This document shows positions 21,531 to 29,653 of a stretch of 62,299 nucleotides of DNA, one piece after another. The notes under the pieces are model-generated. The model was not told where the DNA came from. It did not search any database and was given only the letters and a program-made list of their open reading frames with translations. The first letter of the stretch is position 1; each line of letters starts with the position of its first letter. The position numbers and the translations under genes are program-made. Origin of the DNA: an uncultured Actinomycetes bacterium (GTDB lineage Bacteria > Actinomycetota > CADDZG01 > WHSQ01); contig CALMBW010000003.1 in NCBI GenBank assembly GCA_937863385.1, positions 1 through 62,299 of the forward strand, given 5' to 3'.

Positions 21531-22166
21531 ATGACGCCGACGAAGAGGGTCAGTCCCTTCGATCAAGACCTGTACTTCGCCATCCGCGTGGTGGGTGGTC
21601 GAACGGGCCGTCCTCGCCTACTGGGAACCGAGCGACCAAAGGCTTCCGTTCCTCGGAGCATCATCATTAGAACGAAGATCGTCCTGATTGAAGGGCGTCC
21701 AGAACTCGTTGAGCTTGAAATCGGATCGAACTTCTCGTTCGGCGCTTCATCGAGTCCGATCGCCATTACCTCAGACGTGCTGAGAGGGATTCGAGTTGCT
21801 GAACTGATGCAGACAGCACTCCGCCGAAACGCTCAGGAACTCCGTCAACTCAGTCAGGAGCACCCAAACGTTGCGGCTCTTTCGCGCCGTTTAGCCCGGG
21901 CTGAGGAGATCGCCGCGAGGGGTCGGAGGGGCGTAAAGGACAAGGGGCTTCACCACTACCAAGAAGTTGCCAAGGTCTATAACGCCGCGGTCATCTCAAG
22001 ACAACCGCCAACTAAGGCGGTCCAGGAACACTGGAAAGAGGACTACGAAACAGCTAAACGCTGGGTCAACACGGCTCGCCACAAGTATGGGCTACTCCCC
22101 CTCACGCAGGCAGGCAAGGCGCGAGGGGCACAGGGACTAGATGTGGGAAAGGAGAGCGAGAGATGA
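21531..22166 (+). CDS. Hypothetical protein preceding the integrase
   Basis: The product is 211 residues. The N-terminal half is beta-rich (FAIRVVGGRTGRPRLLG; IVLIEGRPELVELEIG). The C-terminal half is helical and basic (K-E-D-Y-E-T-A-K-R-W-V-N-T-A-R-H-K-Y-G-L-L-P), resembling a small DNA-binding tail. The stop overlaps the integrase start by 4 bp, so the two are co-expressed. Proteins of similar build sit beside integrases in actinobacterial mobile elements. No family name is certain. Confidence 0.6.
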   Translation: MTPTKRVSPFDQDLYFAIRVVGGRTGRPRLLGTERPKASVPRSIIIRTKIVLIEGRPELVELEIGSNFSFGASSSPIAITSDVLRGIRVAELMQTALRRNAQELRQLSQEHPNVAALSRRLARAEEIAARGRRGVKDKGLHHYQEVAKVYNAAVISRQPPTKAVQEHWKEDYETAKRWVNTARHKYGLLPLTQAGKARGAQGLDVGKESER

Positions 22167-23329
22167 AGACCAGCAATTTCGCATCAACCAAGTACACGGG
22201 TGTTTATCGTCGGGGCGCAACCTTTAGTTTCCGGATCTCAGGGGTTCCCCGACGAGGTGGCACCAAGGGCGACCTCTGGAAGGGTGGGTTCCGCACGGCC
22301 GGGGAGGCTCGGGACGCTCGCAATGAGACCCTTACCGCCCTCAAACACAAGACCTATGTAGGACCGTCCAAGATGACGGTGGCTGAGTTCCTGATCGAGA
22401 AATGGCTTCCAGGATTGAGCGTTCGACCCTCGACCCGGTCCAGCTATGAGCAGATCGTGGAGAAACAACTTGTACCTCGCATTGGCAATCACAAGCTGGA
22501 AGAACTCGACGCCGCAGACCTGAATCGTCTCTACGCCGAACTCTTGACCAATGGTCGCAAGGACGGTGCAGGTCTCTCGTTGAAATCCGTTCGCAACACT
22601 CACGTTGTTATCCGAAAAGCATTGAGTGATGCCTTGCGCTGGGGCCTCCTCTCGCGCAATGTTGCAACCCTCTCTGACCCGCCTAAGCACGCGTTACATG
22701 GATCAAAAGAGCTGAAGACATGGGATCGAACCCAGCTGAACGCTTTTCTAGAAGGCGTCAAAGACGATCGCCTTTGCGCCGCCTATCGTCTGGCAGCAAT
22801 GACCGGGATGCGTCGCGGAGAAGTCCTTGGTCTTCGCTGGAAAGACCTAGACCTAGAGAATAGAAGGCTGGCGATTCGTCAAACACTTATCTCCATCGAC
22901 TACAGAATTGAGTTCAGCAGTCCAAAAACCAAGAGATCGTGCCGATCCGTTGCTCTCGACGAGGCAACCGCCTCCACCCTCAGGTCCCACAAGAGCCAGC
23001 AAGCTAGAGAACGCCTCCGGCTCGGACCGGCCTATGAGGCAAGTGACCTCGTCTTCACCCGAGAAGACGGCACGCCCCTGCATCCCGACCTGTTTTCTGA
23101 TAGCTTCGAGAAGCACGCATCCAGACTGGGCTTGGATCGAATACGCCTGCACGATCTGCGGCACACGTTCGCAACTCTTGGCCTCCAGGCTGGTTTGCAT
23201 CCAAAGGTCGTTAGCGAAACTCTTGGTCACGCGAGCGTTGCTTTCACGATGGACGTCTACAGTCATGCAATCCCTTCGATGCAGGAGGAAGCAGCAGAAG
23301 TGTTTGCCGCACTGATTGAAGGTTCTTGA
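22163..23329 (+). CDS. int: Tyrosine integrase of element 3 (intact)
   Basis: The product is 388 residues. An N-terminal arm-binding domain (about 10-65) is followed by a core-binding domain (about 70-170) and a catalytic domain. Catalytic residues visible are the Arg in TGMRRGE (about 217), a Lys in the beta-hairpin (about 255), HDLRHT (His about 330, Arg about 333), LGH (His about 356) and the nucleophile Tyr in VYSHA (about 366). It would integrate element 3 at the anticodon arm of tRNA-fMet. The three integrases of this window share the same C-terminal motif, so they form one family with one target. Confidence 0.95.
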   Translation: MKTSNFASTKYTGVYRRGATFSFRISGVPRRGGTKGDLWKGGFRTAGEARDARNETLTALKHKTYVGPSKMTVAEFLIEKWLPGLSVRPSTRSSYEQIVEKQLVPRIGNHKLEELDAADLNRLYAELLTNGRKDGAGLSLKSVRNTHVVIRKALSDALRWGLLSRNVATLSDPPKHALHGSKELKTWDRTQLNAFLEGVKDDRLCAAYRLAAMTGMRRGEVLGLRWKDLDLENRRLAIRQTLISIDYRIEFSSPKTKRSCRSVALDEATASTLRSHKSQQARERLRLGPAYEASDLVFTREDGTPLHPDLFSDSFEKHASRLGLDRIRLHDLRHTFATLGLQAGLHPKVVSETLGHASVAFTMDVYSHAIPSMQEEAAEVFAALIEGS

Positions 23330-23514
23330 AAGATGAAATACAAGTCCCACACGCAACGAACATTGAATGCCGTAGCAACGGTGAAGGAGGACATGACTTC
23401 CACGCGCACTGCGTCTTGTGCTCCTTCGACGGTCCTGGTCGCCCGACGCTCTTAGAGGCCCAGGGCGACGCATGGAGTCACGAACAAGGAGACAACTTCG
23501 ACAACCTCATGTGA
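23326..23514 (+). CDS. Small Cys/His-rich protein downstream of the integrase
   Basis: The product is 62 residues. A TTG start overlaps the integrase stop by 4 bp. The core C-R-S-N-G-E-G-G-H-D-F-H-A-H-C-V-L-C with a later H-E-Q-G could bind a zinc ion. The tail E-Q-G-D-N-F-D-N-L-M is acidic. It sits in the slot right after the integrase where elements 1 and 2 carry toxin-antitoxin-like genes. No family recognised; the weak start codon lowers confidence. Confidence 0.45.
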   Translation: MKDEIQVPHATNIECRSNGEGGHDFHAHCVLCSFDGPGRPTLLEAQGDAWSHEQGDNFDNLM

Positions 23515-23531
23515 CGAGATCAGAGTTTCGT

Positions 23532-25442
23532 TCAAGATTCAGGCAAATCAGCGACGAATTTCTCGCCCTGCCTTGGCGAAACTATTCCCTGAAGAAAACG
23601 CGTCAGCTGATGGGAGCTATCAGCGCGTCCAGCGCGCGCTTGCAGGCCGGACCTCTTCGCGGCATAAGTGACGTACAGGTGACTCCGAGCACGCGTTAAG
23701 GAAACATAGAGAAGGCGACGCTCATCACCTTCTTCAACCTCGCCCTCAGCGTTGCCCGGGATCAATTGATCTTCGCAATTGGGAACGATTACAGCCGTAG
23801 CAGTCAAGCCTTTGGCGGCGTGCATAGACATGAAGCGAACAGCATCTTCCTCACCCTGCCGCATGACTTCATCGATGTAGTCACGGACAGCCTGAAGACC
23901 GCTGAAGACCTGCTGGAGCGATTTAGGGTCCTCTCCCGCCAGGAGAAGCAAGACCTCGAAATACTCCGCTACATCGTCTCGCTCCAAGACGAGCTGAAGC
24001 AGCTGAGTCAAGGCAGCTGGCATCTCTTCTTCAAGCAGGGGTTCACCCTTCTCCAGGATTTCCTCGATTGCTTCGAGGTCTGCGGCGAGGCGGCTTCGGT
24101 TCGCTGCTTGAAGAACCCCTGGGTTGGCTCGGACCGTTTGGAGGGCTGCAGCGAATGTGCCACCCTGCTCCCGTGCAAGGTCGTAAACAGCCCTAAGCGT
24201 CGCACCCCCGACTCCGTTCTTTCGAAGCTCAAGCAGTTCTCTCCAGGCGAGACTGTCCTCACGGTTTACAAGGAGCCGCAGGGCGCAGACGACCTGTCGG
24301 CCGTCCGATTCTTCCAGGATCGCGAAAGGGTTCGAAATTCGCAGTCCGCGTATCCCCAGGTCGTCCAGAGCCTCGATGATGGGTTGGGAAAAGCCGTTCG
24401 CACGATCCATCCGCTGGAGGACAAGAACCTCGTTCGCAGGAACCCCTTCGACGTTGACGAGGTAATGGATCAATGCGGCGACCCCTTCGGCTTCGCTACT
24501 TCCATTGCGAAACGCCAGTACCTCTGCAACGCCATCAGGGGCGTCCTCTCGCGGGCGGAGAGCTTTTGGAACGGACCTGACATCCTGTTCAGCCACAGCG
24601 CGTGCCACAGCAAGAATGTCCTTAGCGCAGCGGTGACAGACCTCCAACTCTTCTTCGGCCGCTCCCGGGTAGGTTTCGGAGAACTCTCTGATTCCTTGCG
24701 GGAACGCGTGGCGGAAGGAGTAGATGCTTTGATCATCGTCTCCAGCAACGAAGAGGTCAGCACCTCTTGCTTCTAACGCTTGAACTACTGCCAACTCACA
24801 TTTGTTCAGGTCTTGATACTCATCGACAATGACGTACCTGAATTCTCGCTCGATCTCGAACTCGGGCCTTTCCTGTAACGCTCTCTTTACGCGATAGACC
24901 AACTCTGACCGGAGTGTGTAGCCGTAGACGGTTCGGTGCTCACGAAAAGCGGCCAGGAAAGCAGGATCAGGATGATTGGACTCCCAATCCTCCGTCTCAA
25001 CGTTGAGTGTTTCCCAGTCACTCGCTAGGTTCTGAAAGCTCTTCTGAACTTGGCGGACCGATCGTCTGAGAATGGTCTTGAGATCTTCGTCAACGACATA
25101 ACGCTCGTCAAAGTCATCCGCAATGAAAATGGGCGTCGGAAGTTCCGGAGCCCCACCATTCTTCAGAAGTTGTCGGAGAGCGAAGGCATGAATGGTTGAG
25201 ACCATCGGAACCGGCACGCTCAATTCATCGAGTCTCTCCCGCAATTCCCGAGCGGCTGCTCGTCCAAACGTGAGAACAAGAATGTCCTCGGCGTCGACAG
25301 ACAACTCTTCGATCAGAAAGGCGATTCGATTGGTGATCGTTCTGGTCTTGCCGGTACCGGGCCCTGAAAGTAGACGCGTGTGCGGCCCCGGCGCTGACGC
25401 AGCGCTCTCTTGCTCTGGTGAGAGACCGTCCTGCCAAGCCAA
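23532..25442 (-). CDS. UvrD/Rep-type superfamily 1 helicase
   Basis: The product is 636 residues. TTG 25442 has GGGAGG five bases upstream, so the weak start is supported. Motif I is GPGTGKT (about 27-33), Ia includes LTFGRAAARELR, II is VDEYQD, III is GDDDQSIYSFR, V is FMSMHAAKGLT and VI is RRLLYVSLTRAR, so the ATPase is complete. It is shorter than PcrA/UvrD and lacks a nuclease domain and the UvrD C-terminal tail. It is the only gene between the integrase end and the tRNA-side terminus on this strand. Helicases of this type occur in defence pairs such as Gabija, but no OLD-family nuclease gene is present. Confidence 0.85.
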   Translation of the reverse strand: MAWQDGLSPEQESAASAPGPHTRLLSGPGTGKTRTITNRIAFLIEELSVDAEDILVLTFGRAAARELRERLDELSVPVPMVSTIHAFALRQLLKNGGAPELPTPIFIADDFDERYVVDEDLKTILRRSVRQVQKSFQNLASDWETLNVETEDWESNHPDPAFLAAFREHRTVYGYTLRSELVYRVKRALQERPEFEIEREFRYVIVDEYQDLNKCELAVVQALEARGADLFVAGDDDQSIYSFRHAFPQGIREFSETYPGAAEEELEVCHRCAKDILAVARAVAEQDVRSVPKALRPREDAPDGVAEVLAFRNGSSEAEGVAALIHYLVNVEGVPANEVLVLQRMDRANGFSQPIIEALDDLGIRGLRISNPFAILEESDGRQVVCALRLLVNREDSLAWRELLELRKNGVGGATLRAVYDLAREQGGTFAAALQTVRANPGVLQAANRSRLAADLEAIEEILEKGEPLLEEEMPAALTQLLQLVLERDDVAEYFEVLLLLAGEDPKSLQQVFSGLQAVRDYIDEVMRQGEEDAVRFMSMHAAKGLTATAVIVPNCEDQLIPGNAEGEVEEGDERRLLYVSLTRARSHLYVTYAAKRSGLQARAGRADSSHQLTRFLQGIVSPRQGEKFVADLPES

Positions 25443-25564
25443 CTACGCCTCCCATCCTAGTGAGGACCCACAATCCTTGGTCAACTGACTGATTTCAAGA
25501 GACCTCAGGTGTCAAGCATCTCTGTCATTTCTAGACCGAACTCTCACACCGAGCTTTCGCCTCA

Positions 25565-25591
25565 ACGTTGCAAACTACGTTGCAGGAAGGC
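25565..25591. repeat. Putative integrase arm-binding repeat, right end of element 3
   Basis: ACGTTGCAAAC, a short spacer, CGTTGCAG and GAAGGC. It is a direct repeat of 13229-13254, with the two CGTTGCA boxes 12 bp apart. It lies about 53 bp inside the tRNA-side end. Both boxes may bind the N-terminal domain of the element 3 integrase. Confidence 0.55.
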
Positions 25592-25596
25592 AATGC

Positions 25597-25640
25597 AGAG
25601 AGGCCCCGAACATGTGTTCAGAGCCTCTGACCTGCTGTTT
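25597..25640. terminator. Hairpin terminator at the 3' side of tRNA-fMet
   Basis: AGAGGC...GCCTCT forms an outer stem, and GAACATGTGTTC inside it is itself self-complementary. A T-run follows on the plus strand near 25638. It occupies the same place as the hairpins at 2410 and 13030, just past the tRNA 3' end, and probably ends both the tRNA transcript and element transcription. Confidence 0.6.
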
Positions 25641-25643
25641 TTG

Positions 25644-25720
25644 TGGTTGCAGGGGTGGGATTTGAACCCACGACCTCCGGGTTATGAGCCCGGCGAGCTA
25701 CCAGACTGCTCCACCCTGCG
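25644..25720 (-). tRNA. Initiator tRNA-fMet (anticodon CAT), integration target
   Basis: The gene is 77 nt including the encoded CCA. It begins with CGCAGGG, and the acceptor 3' strand is CCCTGCA, so position 1 is C facing A72, the unpaired 1-72 pair that marks initiator tRNA. The anticodon stem GCCGGG/CCCGG-type carries the CAT loop and the G-C run before it typical of fMet. The T-stem is GTGGG/CCCAC. The 3' 47 bp (25644-25690) are the att core also found at 2435 and 13067. The 3' half seen now was probably supplied by element 3. Confidence 0.95.
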
Positions 25721-25763
25721 TCCGAAACCCTAACGTAAGGGGCTTGGTCGGGTGAACACGGGG

Positions 25764-26315
25764 CTAGCGGGGTGGGTCCTCGCCTACGAGACCATCCACC
25801 GACTCGCGGATGAGGTCGGCGTGACCGACGTGGCGGGCGTACTCCTCGATGAGGTCGATGAGCATGCGCCTGAGACTGGGCGTGCGCCCGTCGGGCCAGG
25901 TGAACTTCGCCGGTTGATCTAGACCCCCATGTTCCAAAGCGTGCTCTATGGCTGCCCGGGAGCGATCGACCGCCCGTTCCCACAAGGTCATCAACTGCTC
26001 AGGGGTATCCTCGGCGGCCGAATGCCAATCCCAATCTGGATCGGCATCCCAGTCCACGGCATCCCAAGGAGGACCCATCTCGCCCCCCTGCAACTTCTCG
26101 GTGAAGTAGTAGTCCTCGACGAGGGCCAAGTGTTTGAGCAGCCCACCCAGAGTCATCGATGACGCACCGACCTTCGCCTGAAGACCGGCAGCATCGAGCC
26201 CTCCGCACTTCCAGGCGAAGGTTGCTCTCTGGCGCTCGAGCGAGCCCAGCATCGTGGCGGTCTCGTCTCCGGCTGCCGGCGGTTCCGGGAAGCTCCGGTC
26301 CTCGGTGTCGGTCAC
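25764..26315 (-). CDS. DinB-like protein (DUF664)
   Basis: The product is 183 residues from GTG 26315. T-M-L-G-S-L-E-R-Q-R-A-T-F-A-W-K-C-G-G-L-D, then M-T-L-G-G-L-L-K-H-L-A-L-V-E-D-Y-Y-F and a late R-H-V-G-H-A-D-L-I-R-E segment are the DUF664/DinB four-helix bundle. The three His positions (LKHLA and RHVGHAD) bind a divalent metal in the family. In actinobacteria such proteins are linked to mycothiol- or bacillithiol-dependent reactions; no substrate can be named here. It is the first chromosomal gene after the tRNA. Confidence 0.8.
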   Translation of the reverse strand: MTDTEDRSFPEPPAAGDETATMLGSLERQRATFAWKCGGLDAAGLQAKVGASSMTLGGLLKHLALVEDYYFTEKLQGGEMGPPWDAVDWDADPDWDWHSAAEDTPEQLMTLWERAVDRSRAAIEHALEHGGLDQPAKFTWPDGRTPSLRRMLIDLIEEYARHVGHADLIRESVDGLVGEDPPR

Positions 26316-26336
26316 AGGAGATAGTTCACGATCAGA

Positions 26337-29252
26337 TCAGTTGTTGTTGTCTCCGTTGGACCCACCGTTGTCGTTGTCTTGTTTGGCATTCTGCGATGGC
26401 AGAGACACTCCGGTTAGCTCTTCGAGCTGGCTCAGGACGTCGCCCAGCTCCTCGATGAGGCGGCCGTACTCCTCGAAGTCACCTGCGGAAAGCGCTGCCT
26501 GGGCGTCTTCGTAGAGCTGGGCGGCTTGCGCGATCAGGTCTTCGACCTCGGCAGGAGGCTCGGTCTCGCCACCGGTAGGACTCGGACCCGGGGTGGGCTC
26601 ACCGTCGTCGGGTTGTTCGACATCGGAACCGAAGAGAGAGGTCAGGGCGGCACCGAAGTTTGACTCCATGACCACGTCCTCGCCCAGGACCATGGCAACG
26701 AACTTCAATTCGGGGATGCCGCCGGTCGGCGTGGTGGTTCCGGTACCACCGGCGGTTACGAAGATGGGCTGCACGTACAGAAGCGCATCGTCGATGGGAA
26801 GGATGACCAGCGAACCGAACTGCACGTCCGATCCACGCTGGCGCAGCAACGACAACGTCTGAGAGATCTCGACATCTTGGTTGATGAGGTTGTCGACCTG
26901 CTGGGGGCCGAGCACCGCAAGGTTGCGGGGGAACTGCAGCGTGGTGATCTCGCCATAGCTATCGGGGTCAGAGCTAGCCACGAGCAACGAGATCATATTG
27001 GGCCTGTTGCGAGGCACGAAGGGTCGCGTGATGACGAACCGTTCGTCGGTCTCGCCTGGTGGCCGGTAGAGCACGTAGATCGGATCGATCGACGAATCGG
27101 CATCCGTGGTGGTGCTGAAGTTGCCCACCTGCGGCGTCGTGGGGATGTTCCACTCGTCTTCCTTGGCGTAGAAGACCTGCGCGTCGGTCATGTGGTACGT
27201 GCGATAGACCTCGGTCTGCAACCGGAAGAGGTCCTCCGGGTAACGGAAGTGCTCACGCAGCTCGTCCGACGGCTCCTCCTCGGTGAACAGATCGGGGAAG
27301 GCGTTGTCCCAAGCCTGGATCAATGGATCTGACTCATCCACGATGTAGAAATCCATCGTGCCGTCGTAGGCATCCACGACGACCTTGACCGAGTTGCGGA
27401 TGTAGTTGATGTTGCCATCCAGCGTGCCCGTAGCACTGGGCTCGGCTACCCCATCACTCGCGTCGAAACGTTCGGAGTATGGATAGTTGCTGGTCGTGGT
27501 GTAAGCGTCGATCACCCACTTGATGCGGTCATCGGCAACCACGGGGTAAGGATCGGAGTCCAGCGACAAGAAGGGAGCCGCGCGCCGCACCCGGTCTCGC
27601 ACATTGCGATAGATCAGGATCTTGGATTCTCCGGTTATCAGCGACGACAGGACGAGATTGGGATCGCGCTCTCGGATGGCGAACGCTAGCCGCTTGAAGA
27701 TGTTGTTGATCTGGACGCCGCCCTCGCCGCTGTAGTTGGTGCGTTCGACCTCTCCACCATCGATCGGATAGTCGAGTTCGGCTTGCCCTGAGTTCACGAT
27801 CGAGTACTCGGAATCCTTGAAACTCTCGCCGTAGTAGATGCGTGGTTGTTCGGCCACCAGGGACTCGGCCCCCGCGACCGCGGTGCCGGGGATGCGGCTG
27901 ATCAAGAAGCTCGGCTGACCGGCCGTGGTGCTGGCGTTGGCGAGGCTCGCAACCAAACCGAAGCCGTGCGTGTACTGAAGATGCAGGTTCTGCCACGTCT
28001 TCGAGCGTTCGGGGATCTGCGAGATGGACAACTCGCGTGCCGACAACAACACTTGCCGGAGTTCGCCGTCGATCTCGTAGCGATCAACGTCAACATCGGT
28101 GAACTCGTAATAGGTGCGGATCGTTTGCAGTTGCTCGTAGGCCCTTTGAAGAACGGCCGGATCCCACAACCGGATGTTCTGGATCGAGGTCTCGTTCTCG
28201 GCAAGCTGTTCCTCTGTCAGAGACGAGGCAGCAGCGTAAGGCTGCGTCTCGACGTCGGTCAGTCCGAAGCCCTCGCGCGTGGCTGCCAGGTTCCGGTCGA
28301 TGTAAGGCGCCTCACGTTGCGGCTCTTGCGGCTCGACCGAGAAGCGCTGCACCACGAAGGGCCACACGGCCCCCGCAAGGAAAGCCGTCAACACCCAGAT
28401 CCCCACGGCTGCTAGCGGCAGAGACAGACGCCGGACCTGGATGTTCACCAGGAAGAGCACGGCAGAGATGAGCGAGATGATCGCAAGGAGTTTCAGAGCA
28501 GGGAGATGCGCGTTCACGTCCGTGTAGCTCGCTCCCACGACGGTCCCCCGCTCGGAGAAGTTCAATTGGAAGGTTCCGAGCCAGTACTGGAACGCTTTCA
28601 CCACCGCCAGCAGGCCCAGTAGGACCGAAACGTGAGCGAGAGCGCCGGGAAGGATCCCTCTCCATCCCATCTCGGGCCGTATCGACCCGTAGAAGTAGTG
28701 GGCGGCAAACGTCACCAGGACCGAAGCCATCAAGGCGAACCACACCCAGTTCGAGATGGTGTCGAGGAAAGGGAGCTCGAAGACGTAGAAGCCGAGGTCC
28801 TTGCCGAACTGTGGATCCTTGGTCCCGAAGTCCACCCGATTGGCCCACAGCAAGAAGGTTTGCCATGCGGTGCTAGCCGCCACTCCGGCACTGAGGCCGA
28901 TGAAAGCGGCGACGGCGAGCCTGACCCACACGATGAAGGGGCGGATCGCCTCGCGATAACGATCGAAGGGATCGGGTCGTCCCTCGATACTCGGCCTCAC
29001 GTAGGTCGGGGCGAGACGGCCGGCGATCCAGAGATTCAGCAGCACGATGGTTGCGGTTACGAACCCAACGGCGAGCCCTACCCCGAACTGCGTTCGCAAG
29101 CTCTTCCACAGAACCGACGAGAGGCCGACCTCCTTGAACCAGAGGATGTCGGTATAGAAGCGGGTGCTGGCGATGAGTAACAGGAGAATCGCGATCACTA
29201 CGATCGCAGCGATGGTCCGCTTGTTGATGGGAGGACGGCTGGGGGAGATCAT
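26337..29252 (-). CDS. UPF0182 family membrane protein
   Basis: The product is 971 residues. Seven hydrophobic segments occur in the first third (about 10-330), for example AIVVIAILLLLIASTRFYTD. A large extracytoplasmic domain of about 560 residues follows, with the conserved PYIDRNLAATREGF and LHLQYTHGFGLVASL segments of UPF0182. The tail is acidic and rich in Gly, Pro and Glu and ends in an Asn/Gly run. UPF0182 is widespread in actinobacteria and some other lineages; its function is unknown. It is transcribed alone, 21 bp upstream of the DinB-like gene. Confidence 0.95.
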   Translation of the reverse strand: MISPSRPPINKRTIAAIVVIAILLLLIASTRFYTDILWFKEVGLSSVLWKSLRTQFGVGLAVGFVTATIVLLNLWIAGRLAPTYVRPSIEGRPDPFDRYREAIRPFIVWVRLAVAAFIGLSAGVAASTAWQTFLLWANRVDFGTKDPQFGKDLGFYVFELPFLDTISNWVWFALMASVLVTFAAHYFYGSIRPEMGWRGILPGALAHVSVLLGLLAVVKAFQYWLGTFQLNFSERGTVVGASYTDVNAHLPALKLLAIISLISAVLFLVNIQVRRLSLPLAAVGIWVLTAFLAGAVWPFVVQRFSVEPQEPQREAPYIDRNLAATREGFGLTDVETQPYAAASSLTEEQLAENETSIQNIRLWDPAVLQRAYEQLQTIRTYYEFTDVDVDRYEIDGELRQVLLSARELSISQIPERSKTWQNLHLQYTHGFGLVASLANASTTAGQPSFLISRIPGTAVAGAESLVAEQPRIYYGESFKDSEYSIVNSGQAELDYPIDGGEVERTNYSGEGGVQINNIFKRLAFAIRERDPNLVLSSLITGESKILIYRNVRDRVRRAAPFLSLDSDPYPVVADDRIKWVIDAYTTTSNYPYSERFDASDGVAEPSATGTLDGNINYIRNSVKVVVDAYDGTMDFYIVDESDPLIQAWDNAFPDLFTEEEPSDELREHFRYPEDLFRLQTEVYRTYHMTDAQVFYAKEDEWNIPTTPQVGNFSTTTDADSSIDPIYVLYRPPGETDERFVITRPFVPRNRPNMISLLVASSDPDSYGEITTLQFPRNLAVLGPQQVDNLINQDVEISQTLSLLRQRGSDVQFGSLVILPIDDALLYVQPIFVTAGGTGTTTPTGGIPELKFVAMVLGEDVVMESNFGAALTSLFGSDVEQPDDGEPTPGPSPTGGETEPPAEVEDLIAQAAQLYEDAQAALSAGDFEEYGRLIEELGDVLSQLEELTGVSLPSQNAKQDNDNGGSNGDNNN

Positions 29253-29299
29253 CGGCTCAGAGTAACGGGCCCGGAACGCAAGCTAGTGCGCCGTCCCGG

Positions 29300-29653
29300 T
29301 CACCCGACGGCGGCACGGATGTGCTCGATCAAAGCGTCCGGAGCGAAGGGCTTTCCAACGAACACCGCCCCCGGCCATTCCTCGTCCGAGCCTCGGGACA
29401 TGCCCGACAGCACCAGGACCGGGATGTTCTTGGTTGATTCGTCGGCGCGCAGCGCCTTCAAAACCTCTTTCCCGTCCATCTTCGGCATCATCTGATCCAG
29501 CAGGATCACATCGGGGAGTGATTCGAGCGCCATCTGGAGCGCGGCTTGCCCATCGGGTGCCATGAGGACCTCGAACCCTTCGTCCTCCAAGACGAATCCG
29601 ATCGTCAACCGAACGCTGGGATCGTCCTCTGCTACGAGGATCCGGGGAGCCAT
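29300..29653 (-). CDS. Single-domain response regulator (receiver only)
   Basis: The product is 117 residues. The receiver residues are complete: the acidic pair in VAEDDPS, the phospho-acceptor Asp in VILLDQMMPKMDG (about 52), Ser in LVLSGM and Lys in FVGKPF. No output domain is present, so it works by protein contact, like CheY or Spo0F. Its start overlaps the end of the FecR-like gene by 22 bp. The large sensor kinase two genes upstream is a likely phosphate source, by neighbourhood only. Confidence 0.9.
   Translation of the reverse strand: MAPRILVAEDDPSVRLTIGFVLEDEGFEVLMAPDGQAALQMALESLPDVILLDQMMPKMDGKEVLKALRADESTKNIPVLVLSGMSRGSDEEWPGAVFVGKPFAPDALIEHIRAAVG

Larger units (their letters stand above)
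13114..25643. mobile_element. Element 3: phage-satellite-like element integrated at tRNA-fMet
   Basis: The element is bounded by att copy 2 and the intact tRNA-fMet. It has an intact integrase, an excisionase, a phage replication protein, small and large terminase, a capsid-maturation-like protein and an Xre repressor with a palindromic operator. Portal, major capsid, tail and lysis genes are not recognisable. Cargo includes an Ntn hydrolase/YwgA-like pair, several Zn-ribbon proteins and a UvrD-type helicase. ACGTTGCAAAC-type repeats lie inside both ends (13229-13254 and 25565-25591). By eye its base composition is less GC-rich than the chromosome to the right. Confidence 0.85.

Noticed and set aside
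23532-25442. Gabija system
   Set aside because: Only a GajB-like helicase is seen; no OLD/TOPRIM nuclease gene is adjacent.
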